Source: Notospermus geniculatus (lineage: Eukaryota; Nemertea; Pilidiophora; Heteronemertea; Lineidae). Taken from it: DNA of 64,000 nucleotides. This document shows, in pieces, positions 1 to 9,427 of this stretch. The notes beneath the pieces were generated by a model. The model was not told where the DNA came from. It was given only the letters and a program-made list of their open reading frames with translations, and made no database searches. Where the stretch lies: positions 782,480-846,479 of the forward strand of contig NMRB01000028.1 of the NCBI GenBank assembly GCA_002633025.1, read 5' to 3'. The stretch's first letter is position 1; each line of letters begins with the position of its first letter. The translations under genes and the position numbers were made by a program.

Positions 1-428
1 CTAGGATTCTTCCCGAAATTTCTCAATGACTTGGATTTTTGTTGCAGATCAGCTGCCTCATCACTTAACATTTGTAAACGTAAATTCAGCATTTTAAATT
101 TTTGTCCCAGCTCAGATTCAGAGGGGGTCTCATCCTGCTGGAAGCGAACATGTGTTCTGTCAGAACCGGCTTGTTCTTTCTTAACTGGGATACGAGGGGT
201 GGTTCTTTCTTGATGCTCAGACTCCGAGTACAGGGTATAGTTTCTGAGTATATTTGGTGCCGACTTCGGGCGAGTGTCCATGGTGCTGTTTCAGTGTACG
301 TATATATATAGATTCGGATATATAGGGTGCGGCTGGACACTTACCTTGCCACGGTCCTGGACCTGGTTATCGTGTGCACGTCGTCCTGATCTCGTCAAGA
401 GAATTTGTTAACTTATGGTCGGGCCAAT
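1..428 (-). mobile_element. BEL/Pao internal region, second copy, cut by window edge
   Basis: These bases match 6600-7027 exactly where compared (offset 6599). Read on the minus strand they hold the primer-binding site area, the leader, the start codon (ATG at 281-279) and the first 93 codons of a polyprotein identical to the full one on the right. The sequence therefore continues past the LTR at 429-970 into a new internal region rather than into unrelated flanking DNA. This is what a tandem LTR-internal-LTR-internal arrangement looks like. The rest of this copy lies left of the window, so its integrity cannot be judged. Confidence 0.9.
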
Positions 429-970
429 TGTCGACACGAGTCAAGAAATAGCAGAAGATCGAATACTCAGAAACAGCAATTTATTATCCTTCTACTTCCA
501 TAACGTAACTACATACGTTCGTTGGTTCGGTTTCGGTTAACTGTAAATTATAAAATATAAGGAGGTAAGTATTCGACAACCAATAAGATAATGTTTAAGC
601 AAATAGGTACGAGTGTATCGATACGAAAGAGACGGGAAAACTAAACTAAAGAATTCGGCCGAAAACGGAAAATTATCTATATACAGCCAACTTACCAAAT
701 TTGGCCTACTTCACTCTTTACGACGTGCACTCCAGGACCGTGGCGAGAAGTGAATACCCGGCAAACGCCCCTGGATTTAAAGCCCAGCGAAGCCTTTGTC
801 ACACTAAGTGACCAATAGAAACATTAAGAAAGCTGGAAGGGTCCACAATTGAATGGGACCAACCAAAGCCAAAAAAGGGTTCAAGGAGTATATAAATTTA
901 AAGGGACTATATTAATTTTAAAGATTCCAAACCAAATGAAAGAGGGAAACTAAACTTCCGGTATCCACCA
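429..970 (-). repeat. Shared LTR of the BEL/Pao tandem (3' LTR of the full copy)
   Basis: A 542-bp direct repeat, identical as far as I compared it to 7028-7569. On the element's strand it begins TGGTGGATACC and ends GTGTCGACA, so it has TG...CA ends. It contains a candidate AATAAA signal near its 3' side (AATAAATTGCTG on the minus strand). It serves as 3' LTR for the complete element and as 5' LTR for the partial copy at 1-428. No divergence between the two LTRs was seen, which implies recent insertion, recent recombination or collapse during assembly. Confidence 0.92.
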
Positions 971-1276
971 TCGCCACGCCCCTGACGCACGCTGCAACAG
1001 CGTCGTCTGAATAATATTTGTAAATTTTTAATCTCAATTACATCTTATCTTGCTAGTTACTCCTGAAGTATTTAAACACTTATCCGATTAATAGTAACTA
1101 TAGCAAGCCATAAAACACTTAAGTGCAATTTAACTCTGAACAATGAAACTAGATATACTTCTCATCAGTTCTTAATACTAGCCTACTTAATTCGACAGAC
1201 CTCTTACATATAATCAACACCAAGTCGGGTAAGCTTCAATATTCTTGGCAATGACAATCCAACAGCAATGAATGCA
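971..1276 (-). other. BEL/Pao 3' noncoding region with candidate polypurine tract
   Basis: About 300 bases between the polyprotein stop codon and the 3' LTR. On the element's strand the last bases before the LTR read AGGGGCGTGGCGA, a purine-rich stretch in the position expected of a polypurine tract that primes plus-strand synthesis. No further ORF such as an envelope gene is visible here. Confidence 0.7.
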
Positions 1277-4200
1277 TTAAGCTTCTTCTAAAAGACAAAT
1301 CTTTGAGGCTGGGCGCATCAAGACGCCACCTGCAGTTTTCACCCTAAGCACTCTCACGCGACCATCTCTCCCAGGAATGGTCTCTACTACCTTTGCCAAT
1401 GGCCACTGGCCGCGCGGTACACCATCGTCTGCAACCAAAACTACATCATTAACTTTCAAGTTGCTTGCCTCAGAACGCCATTTTGAAGTTACAGTCAATG
1501 TAGGAAGATATTCTCTCCTCCATCGTTTCCAAAATTGATCTGTCAACACCTGCGTCTGAATCCAACGTTTCCTACTAGACAGTTGACGTTCAGTAGTCTT
1601 GACAGGAGCATAGGCCCCGACACTGCACTTTGCCAGGAAATGACCAGGGGTAAGGGGCTCAGGATCACCAACATCGGTACTGACATAAGTTAGCGGGCGA
1701 CTATTCAGAATGGATTCTACTTCACACAAGACTGTATGGAGGACATCCTCATAAACAGTGCGGTCCTTCATGACAGCCCTCAAGGAAGACTTGACACTTT
1801 TCACCAACGACTCCCAAGCGCCACCTATATGTGGAGCTCTGGGACAGATATGATAGAACGTAATGCCACGGTTTGCCATGGCGTCATGAACCTTGCTGTC
1901 TTTCAATAGATTTGCAATGGCTTCTTTCAACTCACGGCTCGCCCCGACAAAGTTAGTACCATTATCACTATATATCTCACAAGGAGTGCCGCGTCGCGCA
2001 ACAAATCGTCTCAGTGCCATAATGAAAGAGTCAGAGTCCATGGAAGCGACCGGCTCCAAATGAATCGCGCGCACGCTCAGACATGTGAACAAAGAAACCC
2101 ATCTTTTCTCGCATGATCGCCCTCTCTTCACCAAGAAGGGGCCAAAATAATCTAGACCAGTTATGCTAAATACAGGGCGCATGTCTAATACGCGAGCTAG
2201 TGGTAACTGTGCCATTTTTGGCACAACAGGGCGCACGCGCCGGCGATGACAATACAAGCAAGCATAGATCACTTTCTTCACAAGCACCCGAACTTGGATA
2301 ATCCACAAAGTCTGGCGCAAGTGGGCTATTGTATGCTCTCGGCCGCTGTGATGCAATCTAACATGCGCATCCTTCACCAAAAGTTCAGCTATGGCATGGG
2401 TTCTTGGCAGAATAATTTGATGACGCGATTCTGGTGGAATATTTGCGTTTTCTAAACGACCACCAACTCGAAGAACACCTTCACTCAAAATGGGCGTCAA
2501 CGCCAACAGCCGACTGTTTCGCGGCAAAGGCAACTCAGATGACAAAGCACGAATTTCTTCAGGAAAGACTTCCCGTTGTGCAGATTTTATCAAATACAAC
2601 AGGGCCTCATTGAGTTCATCCGCGGTGAGCGGACCAGATCTACGTTCATGCGGACGGCGAGTGTAGTTGTGACAGAACCTAAAACACCAAGCTGTAACAC
2701 GTTGTAGTCTTCGTAAACTAGAGAACTTGGCAGGGTCAAGCAAACAGCGTTCTTCTTGAGTCACAACGGCCACGCGTTTCACTTCACAATCAGTCTCGCT
2801 CAACTCAGGTTGCCAGAGCTGACAAGGCCATGTAGATTCATCCCCCCACAGGAATTCAGGGCCCCTGAACCAACGGCCACCAATGATCAATTGAGACACT
2901 GATAATCCCCGTGAACAGTCATCTGCGGGATTAAGGTGTCCCGGAACAAATCTCCATTGTTCAGGTTGACTAACTTGCCTAATCTCGGACACACGGTTGG
3001 CAACAAATGTCTTCAGTCGTTTAGAGCCATTGCTTATATACTGAAGCACAATCAGAGAGTCTGTCCAAAAATAGGAATGTGAAATGTCCAAGTCTAATTC
3101 AGACTGTACTGTTTTCTGCAGACGAACAGCTAACACAGCAGCCTGGAGTTCAAGGCGTGGCAAGGTCAGGCAATTCCTTTTTACTGGTGCCACGCGTGTC
3201 TTGGCGACAACAAATGCAACATGAATTTCACCCAAGGATGACAACATCTGTAGATAGCACACTGCCCCGAACGCCTTTTCAGAGGCATCTGCAAAGATAT
3301 GCAGAACAAACTTAACAGGATGAAAATCAACTGGCCAAAAACAACGTGGTAACTCTAGATTCGTAAGGTCACTCAATTCGGCCAACCAATTCAGCCAATC
3401 TTCAAAGTCAATTTCACTAATGGGGTCATCCCAGCTCAACCCTTCTTCCCAGAGTTGCTGAAGTAAGAGCTTGGCTCGGAGAACAAATGGGGCAACAATA
3501 CCCAAAGGATCAAACACAGAACTTACAGCACTCAGAATGCCGCGCTTTGTATACATGGTTTTGATCTCAACGGAGCTGAAGGTGAAGATGTCATGTTTCA
3601 TGTCGCAACTCATGCCTAACGTCCTACATATGGTCCTAGTTTTATCGTCAAGGTCAAGGTTGATGACTGTGGATATACCTAACTCAGGGTCAAGTTCGCC
3701 AATCGCATTCAATACCTCTTGGTTGTTAGAAGCCCATTTGGTGAGCTTGAAACCCCCGGTAGCCGTCAGACCAATCAACTCAAATACAAGAGAAACTGCC
3801 TCCTGCACAGAATCCACAGACTTAAGCATATCATCAACATAGAAATTGCGTCGGACTGTATGCAAGGCCTGGTCACTGAAACTACCGGTACTCTCATTAT
3901 CATTTGCGCATCGTCTAAGGCAATAGTTCGCGCAGCACGGGGAACTCTTGGCTCCAAAAATATGGACCACCATTTGATATTCCTCAGGGGGACCACTTGT
4001 CGTCATATCCTCTTTCCACAGGAAGCGCAGCGCATCACGATCAGCGGGGGGAACGAAAACTTGATGAAACATGCCTTCTACGTCAGCGGACATAGCCACT
4101 GTGCCACATCGAAACCTCAATAAAACACCAACCAAACTATTGATCAAATCTGGACCTGTAAGCAACTGACTGTTCAGGCTTTTGCCACAATACGTTGCTG

Positions 4201-6880
4201 CTGCGTCAAAAACAACTCTCAATTTCTCTGGTTTTTTGGGGTTTACCACACCATGGTGCGGAAGATAATAGGTGCGATCACTAGTCAACTTCGCTTCCTC
4301 CGCAGACATTTTCCTGGCAAAGCCATTGCTCACATAACCATTTAACACATTCATATACCTTTGACATTGAGCAGAGTCTCTATCAAGTTTTCGTTCCAAG
4401 GACTTAAACCTACGTTCTGCGAGCGGACGATTGTTGGGAAGTTCTACCGGGTTCTTGGCCCACAACATGCTAACTTCATAATGACCAGTTTCGGTATGAC
4501 ACACAGATGTATCTAAAAGCTCCTGGGCTTTCATGTCATCCAAAGAACAAGGTTTATGAGCAACTGACACTGAGCCAAAACTTTCAGTTTGCCAAAATTT
4601 CTCAACTTTCGAGGTAAGGTCATCTTCAGTGGTTAACATACAGGTATTAACACTCAATGCATGACTTGAGTCAGAATCACTATTCAGTTCAGACGGGTTT
4701 TCTAACTCGGGCCCCATAACGGTCCAACCAAGTGGAGTGCGTACTGCCATAGGAAGGTTTTCCGGACCCTCGCGAATTTCTAACTGTACTTGCGCGCGTT
4801 TCACATTGGCACCTATCAATATTTCAACACGGGATGGATCAATGTTGTGCAAATTCAAATCGTGAACATGCGGCCAATCAAAAGTGTCATTTGACACATT
4901 CTGACGTGGCAAGTTGAACCGTGAACTAAAGGTCCAGGCTTCAGTAACCTTTATAGGGTTCATGTCAAGGTTGCAAGGATCACTGAGGCTAAAAGACACG
5001 CGGCGTGACGACTGCACAGGCTCATTCTGTCTAATATTACCAATCTTCAAATTAGAAGGCGGACCTTTCAAGCCAATTTGGCGCGCGAAATTTTCTTGTA
5101 TCAGCGTAGCCTGACTGCCCGAGTCCAACAATGCAAATGTATCGACAATGCGACCATTAGGTGCGTGCACCCTTACAGGTAGTGTTTGTAAGTAAACGGT
5201 CGATGATGTAACTTGCGCAATACCCGAAACACCAACATGTGGACTACTACCAGCAGGCTTATTGTTCGCCTTCTGAGGCGGGTCACGATCCCACGCGTCA
5301 TGTAATACGGTCGCGTGTCTTTTACCACAGTCATTGGCCTTGCACTTGATCTTTAGAAAACAACCACTGGAGCGGTGGGTTTTCTTGGTACAAAGAAAAC
5401 ACCGTCCTTGTTCTTTGAACCATGCTAACCTATCAGCAGGGGCCAACTTAAGAAACTTGGGGCATGCATCCAACCAATGGTCATTCCCTGAACAAAAGAC
5501 GCAGTGTTTGGGTTTGGCTTTGTCTGCACCTGCAGATGTCATTAAGGTAGACAGACCAGACTTTGGCTTGGATCCCCCTTCTGACCTGACCTTCGCACCG
5601 GCATTTGTTTTAACCTGAGGTACGTTTTCTTTAGGGGCCACTACATGCATAGAACTGTACCTCAGAGCTTCTTCCTTCTTCAAAAGCCACTGATGAAATA
5701 ATGCTACTGTGGGGTCACCCTTACCATACTTAACTACGTAACTACCCCAGGACTCCAGCATATTCGTGGGCAGTTTGGAAACCAGGTCAGAAAGGAGGCC
5801 CTTACCCTGTAGATCTGCTGTGTAACCCATGGTTACAAATATTTGCATAAGCTGTGACACTCTAGTACAAAAAGCACCAACGTCCGTGATACCGCGTAAT
5901 TTGGGCCACGCCCGTACCTTGCGAATATATGCTTCTATGACAAAAGCCGGATTCCCATATATCCTCTGCAACTCGCTTAACACTAATGAATAATTCCTAC
6001 CATCCAGCAACAACCCAAAAACCTTGCTCTCTGGCTCCTTACCCAAAAAGGTCTTCAAAAACCCCAATTTCTGAGAAGTCGTTAGGGCCGGATTGTCATG
6101 TATCAAATTCTTGAAATTTAGTGACCACTCTGGCCACTCTACAGGGTCACCAGAGAAAGTCTCAAGAGAAAACTGCGGAAGTCCGCAATTTGGATATGGA
6201 ACCATAGAGCCAGGATATAGGCCTACTACTTGGGGTGCCGGGTTCTGATTTCCTTTCTGCAAATCGTCTATCCAGTTACTAATGCGAGGCTGACAAGTAA
6301 AGGACCCGGGCGTTGCTTGACCCACATTATCTGGGCTCCAAACACGCGTCTCCTGAGCAAACACCTTCTGACTCTGCGGGGTTGGGCACCGCCCCCGTAA
6401 AGAATCAAAAGGCTCCGAGTGTCGGCTGCCGCGTGATTGCCCAGGAGAGGCGAGTTCAGGAGATTCATGCAAAATACTTTCCTTTTCACGCTCCCAAATG
6501 CAACGCCTAGGCTCTGTACTGTCAGCCCCACATTCATCAATCACTATATATTCAGATTGAGATTGTTCTAAGTCTTTATTCTCCTCCTGCCTGGCAACAC
6601 TAGGATTCTTCCCGAAATTTCTCAATGACTTGGATTTTTGTTGCAGATCAGCTGCCTCATCACTTAACATTTGTAAACGTAAATTCAGCATTTTAAATTT
6701 TTGTCCCAGCTCAGATTCAGAGGGGGTCTCATCCTGCTGGAAGCGAACATGTGTTCTGTCAGAACCGGCTTGTTCTTTCTTAACTGGGATACGAGGGGTG
6801 GTTCTTTCTTGATGCTCAGACTCCGAGTACAGGGTATAGTTTCTGAGTATATTTGGTGCCGACTTCGGGCGAGTGTCCAT
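1277..6880 (-). CDS. BEL/Pao retrotransposon Gag-Pol polyprotein, intact
   Basis: A single uninterrupted 1867-aa frame starting at ATG 6880. Order of domains seen: Gag-like N-terminal half; two Cys-His knuckle-like motifs near residues 455-505 (CVFC...HWLDAC and CFLC...HRSSGC); an aspartic protease with LLDSGSQATLI near 583-593; reverse transcriptase with SADVEGMFHQ and the catalytic YVDD box near 1012-1016; RNase H with FADAS near 1197 and WTDS near 1273; an integrase with a His-His-Cys-Cys zinc region near 1508-1545, GLDYFGPF, SDNGTNF near 1637 and GGAWE. This order (PR-RT-RH-IN in one frame with Gag) and the YVDD and integrase motifs fit BEL/Pao elements. No stop or frameshift interrupts it, so the copy is potentially active. 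No envelope-like ORF follows. Confidence 0.97.
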   Translation of the reverse strand: MDTRPKSAPNILRNYTLYSESEHQERTTPRIPVKKEQAGSDRTHVRFQQDETPSESELGQKFKMLNLRLQMLSDEAADLQQKSKSLRNFGKNPSVARQEENKDLEQSQSEYIVIDECGADSTEPRRCIWEREKESILHESPELASPGQSRGSRHSEPFDSLRGRCPTPQSQKVFAQETRVWSPDNVGQATPGSFTCQPRISNWIDDLQKGNQNPAPQVVGLYPGSMVPYPNCGLPQFSLETFSGDPVEWPEWSLNFKNLIHDNPALTTSQKLGFLKTFLGKEPESKVFGLLLDGRNYSLVLSELQRIYGNPAFVIEAYIRKVRAWPKLRGITDVGAFCTRVSQLMQIFVTMGYTADLQGKGLLSDLVSKLPTNMLESWGSYVVKYGKGDPTVALFHQWLLKKEEALRYSSMHVVAPKENVPQVKTNAGAKVRSEGGSKPKSGLSTLMTSAGADKAKPKHCVFCSGNDHWLDACPKFLKLAPADRLAWFKEQGRCFLCTKKTHRSSGCFLKIKCKANDCGKRHATVLHDAWDRDPPQKANNKPAGSSPHVGVSGIAQVTSSTVYLQTLPVRVHAPNGRIVDTFALLDSGSQATLIQENFARQIGLKGPPSNLKIGNIRQNEPVQSSRRVSFSLSDPCNLDMNPIKVTEAWTFSSRFNLPRQNVSNDTFDWPHVHDLNLHNIDPSRVEILIGANVKRAQVQLEIREGPENLPMAVRTPLGWTVMGPELENPSELNSDSDSSHALSVNTCMLTTEDDLTSKVEKFWQTESFGSVSVAHKPCSLDDMKAQELLDTSVCHTETGHYEVSMLWAKNPVELPNNRPLAERRFKSLERKLDRDSAQCQRYMNVLNGYVSNGFARKMSAEEAKLTSDRTYYLPHHGVVNPKKPEKLRVVFDAAATYCGKSLNSQLLTGPDLINSLVGVLLRFRCGTVAMSADVEGMFHQVFVPPADRDALRFLWKEDMTTSGPPEEYQMVVHIFGAKSSPCCANYCLRRCANDNESTGSFSDQALHTVRRNFYVDDMLKSVDSVQEAVSLVFELIGLTATGGFKLTKWASNNQEVLNAIGELDPELGISTVINLDLDDKTRTICRTLGMSCDMKHDIFTFSSVEIKTMYTKRGILSAVSSVFDPLGIVAPFVLRAKLLLQQLWEEGLSWDDPISEIDFEDWLNWLAELSDLTNLELPRCFWPVDFHPVKFVLHIFADASEKAFGAVCYLQMLSSLGEIHVAFVVAKTRVAPVKRNCLTLPRLELQAAVLAVRLQKTVQSELDLDISHSYFWTDSLIVLQYISNGSKRLKTFVANRVSEIRQVSQPEQWRFVPGHLNPADDCSRGLSVSQLIIGGRWFRGPEFLWGDESTWPCQLWQPELSETDCEVKRVAVVTQEERCLLDPAKFSSLRRLQRVTAWCFRFCHNYTRRPHERRSGPLTADELNEALLYLIKSAQREVFPEEIRALSSELPLPRNSRLLALTPILSEGVLRVGGRLENANIPPESRHQIILPRTHAIAELLVKDAHVRLHHSGREHTIAHLRQTLWIIQVRVLVKKVIYACLYCHRRRVRPVVPKMAQLPLARVLDMRPVFSITGLDYFGPFLVKRGRSCEKRWVSLFTCLSVRAIHLEPVASMDSDSFIMALRRFVARRGTPCEIYSDNGTNFVGASRELKEAIANLLKDSKVHDAMANRGITFYHICPRAPHIGGAWESLVKSVKSSLRAVMKDRTVYEDVLHTVLCEVESILNSRPLTYVSTDVGDPEPLTPGHFLAKCSVGAYAPVKTTERQLSSRKRWIQTQVLTDQFWKRWRREYLPTLTVTSKWRSEASNLKVNDVVLVADDGVPRGQWPLAKVVETIPGRDGRVRVLRVKTAGGVLMRPASKICLLEEA

Positions 6881-7027
6881 GGTGCTGTTTCAGTGTACGT
6901 ATATATATAGATTCGGATATATAGGGTGCGGCTGGACACTTACCTTGCCACGGTCCTGGACCTGGTTATCGTGTGCACGTCGTCCTGATCTCGTCAAGAG
7001 AATTTGTTAACTTATGGTCGGGCCAAT
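6881..7027 (-). other. BEL/Pao leader and primer-binding site
   Basis: Sequence between the 5' LTR and the start codon. Just inside the LTR the minus strand reads TGGCCCGACCATAAG (7011-7025), beginning with TGG as expected for pairing with the CCA end of a tRNA primer; the specific tRNA was not identified. A good splice-donor-like sequence (AAG|GTAAGTG) occurs on the minus strand near 6938-6946. The leader also carries two blocks, 6948-6959 and 6973-6983, that are exact reverse complements of blocks in the LTR at 7331-7342 and 7319-7329. Confidence 0.7.
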
Positions 7028-7569
7028 TGTCGACACGAGTCAAGAAATAGCAGAAGATCGAATACTCAGAAACAGCAATTTATTATCCTTCTACTTCCAT
7101 AACGTAACTACATACGTTCGTTGGTTCGGTTTCGGTTAACTGTAAATTATAAAATATAAGGAGGTAAGTATTCGACAACCAATAAGATAATGTTTAAGCA
7201 AATAGGTACGAGTGTATCGATACGAAAGAGACGGGAAAACTAAACTAAAGAATTCGGCCGAAAACGGAAAATTATCTATATACAGCCAACTTACCAAATT
7301 TGGCCTACTTCACTCTTTACGACGTGCACTCCAGGACCGTGGCGAGAAGTGAATACCCGGCAAACGCCCCTGGATTTAAAGCCCAGCGAAGCCTTTGTCA
7401 CACTAAGTGACCAATAGAAACATTAAGAAAGCTGGAAGGGTCCACAATTGAATGGGACCAACCAAAGCCAAAAAAGGGTTCAAGGAGTATATAAATTTAA
7501 AGGGACTATATTAATTTTAAAGATTCCAAACCAAATGAAAGAGGGAAACTAAACTTCCGGTATCCACCA
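7028..7569 (-). repeat. 5' LTR of the full BEL/Pao element
   Basis: 542 bp, the right-hand partner of 429-970 with TG...CA ends on the element's strand. Candidate promoter TATA-like sequences (GTATATAG near 7275-7290 and TTTATATA near 7488-7496) and an AATAAA near 7077-7083 are visible on the minus strand. The sequence right of 7569 (CCTGTTTTCT) is unrelated to that at 971. A target-site duplication cannot be tested because the left end of the array is outside the window. Confidence 0.92.
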
Positions 7570-9427
7570 CCTGTTTTCTCAGCATGTTGGTCTGTAATGA
7601 TCACCCATTGCTCCGTTGAGATCTTCAAGTAAGACATCTCCTCCGTCGTATCTCAGAGTCCACAAGGGAGGCATCAAAATCGTGTGAAATGACCAGAGAT
7701 TCAGGGGGTCGAAGTGGACGGGTTGTTCATGGACGATCCTTCCGATACACCTTCAGTGGCAACCCACTCGCGCATCATCCGAGTAGGCCTACGTCTATTA
7801 TTGAAGGAGGGGGAAGCCCCCATGGCAAAATGTACCTTCAGAACCAGGAATTGGTCTGAAAAGGTATTTGTCATCCCTTACCTGCATCAGAAAACAAAAT
7901 AGTGGCAGCTTCATTGTTGTCATCCACGTTTAGGTCCAACGTCCAGATCTGCGTGGTTGATTTGTGAGAATGGGGCAACTTGCCCACCAAATGAACAGTC
8001 ACAGTCCATCCTCTATTAACAGATTGTATAAAAACTCAGTTGATCCTGGAAGTCGGCGTCGGTGCCGATTTGGATACAGACTATAACCCTCGGCTTTCAA
8101 AATAGAGGCAGGAATGGGTGTTTTTCGATTGAATGTTTCTTATGTTATCCAAAATATTGAAGTGTACTCCCAAGCGATGTGTAGTAACAGTTAAATGGAG
8201 TAACTACAGTATGCACCGCACATCGGCAATAATCGCAGAAATCATGTCATTATGTCAAAGCAAATGAAACTGTGTAAATGGTACATTTTCGACTCTAATG
8301 ATATTCTCTATGCCTATTTTCCTTGATTCTGTGCAATTTTGTGATTGACCCGCATTCAAATAAGGCGCACTTCGGTGGGATGTAGGCCAAAGAATATTTA
8401 TTTTTGTTGATTGGGCTAAAGTGAAGTCCACTCGTATTCGACTTCACCAGGGTCACTCTCCGAATCCAGATGGAAGCACGGTTGTTGTAGTCCGTAGTAG
8501 CTGTGTCCATTCTGGGGGACGAGACGGCCGATGCGGAACTGAAACGAACAAGGTCAAGGCCATAAGGTGCTTGTGGACAAAATATGAATGCTCTAGAAAA
8601 CGCAGGTACATGTGCGTCCTCCGCCCCATGTCACCAATGTATGGTAGACTGGTCCCCTGCCCTCGGGACGCTCCGTACGTTAGCGGAGCGTTTCGAGGGC
8701 AGGGGATGTAAACCCCGTGTAAACCCTCTTCGCCAAACATGACCATAAGCGTCAGAGCATTTCGGTCGGTCGGTCGGCAGAGATCGTTCAGAACCCATGT
8801 TGTGGTGATAGAATGAACATGACTGGCTACCGCGACTCGAAGTGGAAACCAACCTTCAGGACAAGAGCCATGATGGAGATAACATGCTTACCACATTATT
8901 ATTAGAGACACTGCCAAGAGGAGGTAGATCTGTTGACATGGACGGCTGACTTCTGATGCTGGTGAGGGAGGCACGGGCACTGCGGGAATACTGTAACAGG
9001 ATGTGAAATGCTGAGTTTTTGGGAGGGGAGGTTTTGAACCATTCTAGATACAGACTCAGAGGTTTGCTCGCTCAGGCTCCCATCCACCTTGCAGTGCTAT
9101 AGGCCTACGACTGAATCGAGTGATGAGCGCCAAAAATGTAGCAGTAGTAGCCTATAATGCACGGGGAAACCTCCGGAGTTGCTGCCACCAACTCGCAGAT
9201 AGACAAGCTATAGCTACGATCATATTTACCCCGCTCCCGAAATCGGCTTCGGTGTCGAGCGAATCACTGAAATCAAAAGGAAATCCTGCTACTTTCAGAT
9301 TACAGCATGCATGGTCATCAGAAGGTAAAATATACAAGTTTCAAAGACAGAGTCGAGTGGGACACGTCGGTGGTTGATTCGGTAATTCTCACTGTCGATA
9401 GCCCCCCCCCCGTCAGCCCGCATGTGC
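7570..9427. other. Intergenic DNA and probable 3' UTR of the mucin-like gene
   Basis: No coding exon was recognised. On the minus strand this follows the putative stop of the mucin-like gene. A minus-strand AATAAA (TTTATT at 8397-8402) is a candidate poly(A) signal, giving a 3' UTR of about 1 kb. A strong hairpin sits at 8652-8707. An 11-base C run near 9401-9411 is a likely place for sequencing error. Confidence 0.4.
8652..8707. repeat. Long hairpin (about 24-bp arms)
   Basis: Arms 8654-8675 and 8684-8705 are 22 bp each around an 8-base loop, and the next base pairs outward also match. The two differences between the arms are G:T, so plus-strand RNA would pair throughout with G-U wobbles while minus-strand RNA would have A-C mismatches. 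It lies in the likely 3' region of the mucin-like gene, antisense to it. Confidence 0.75.
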
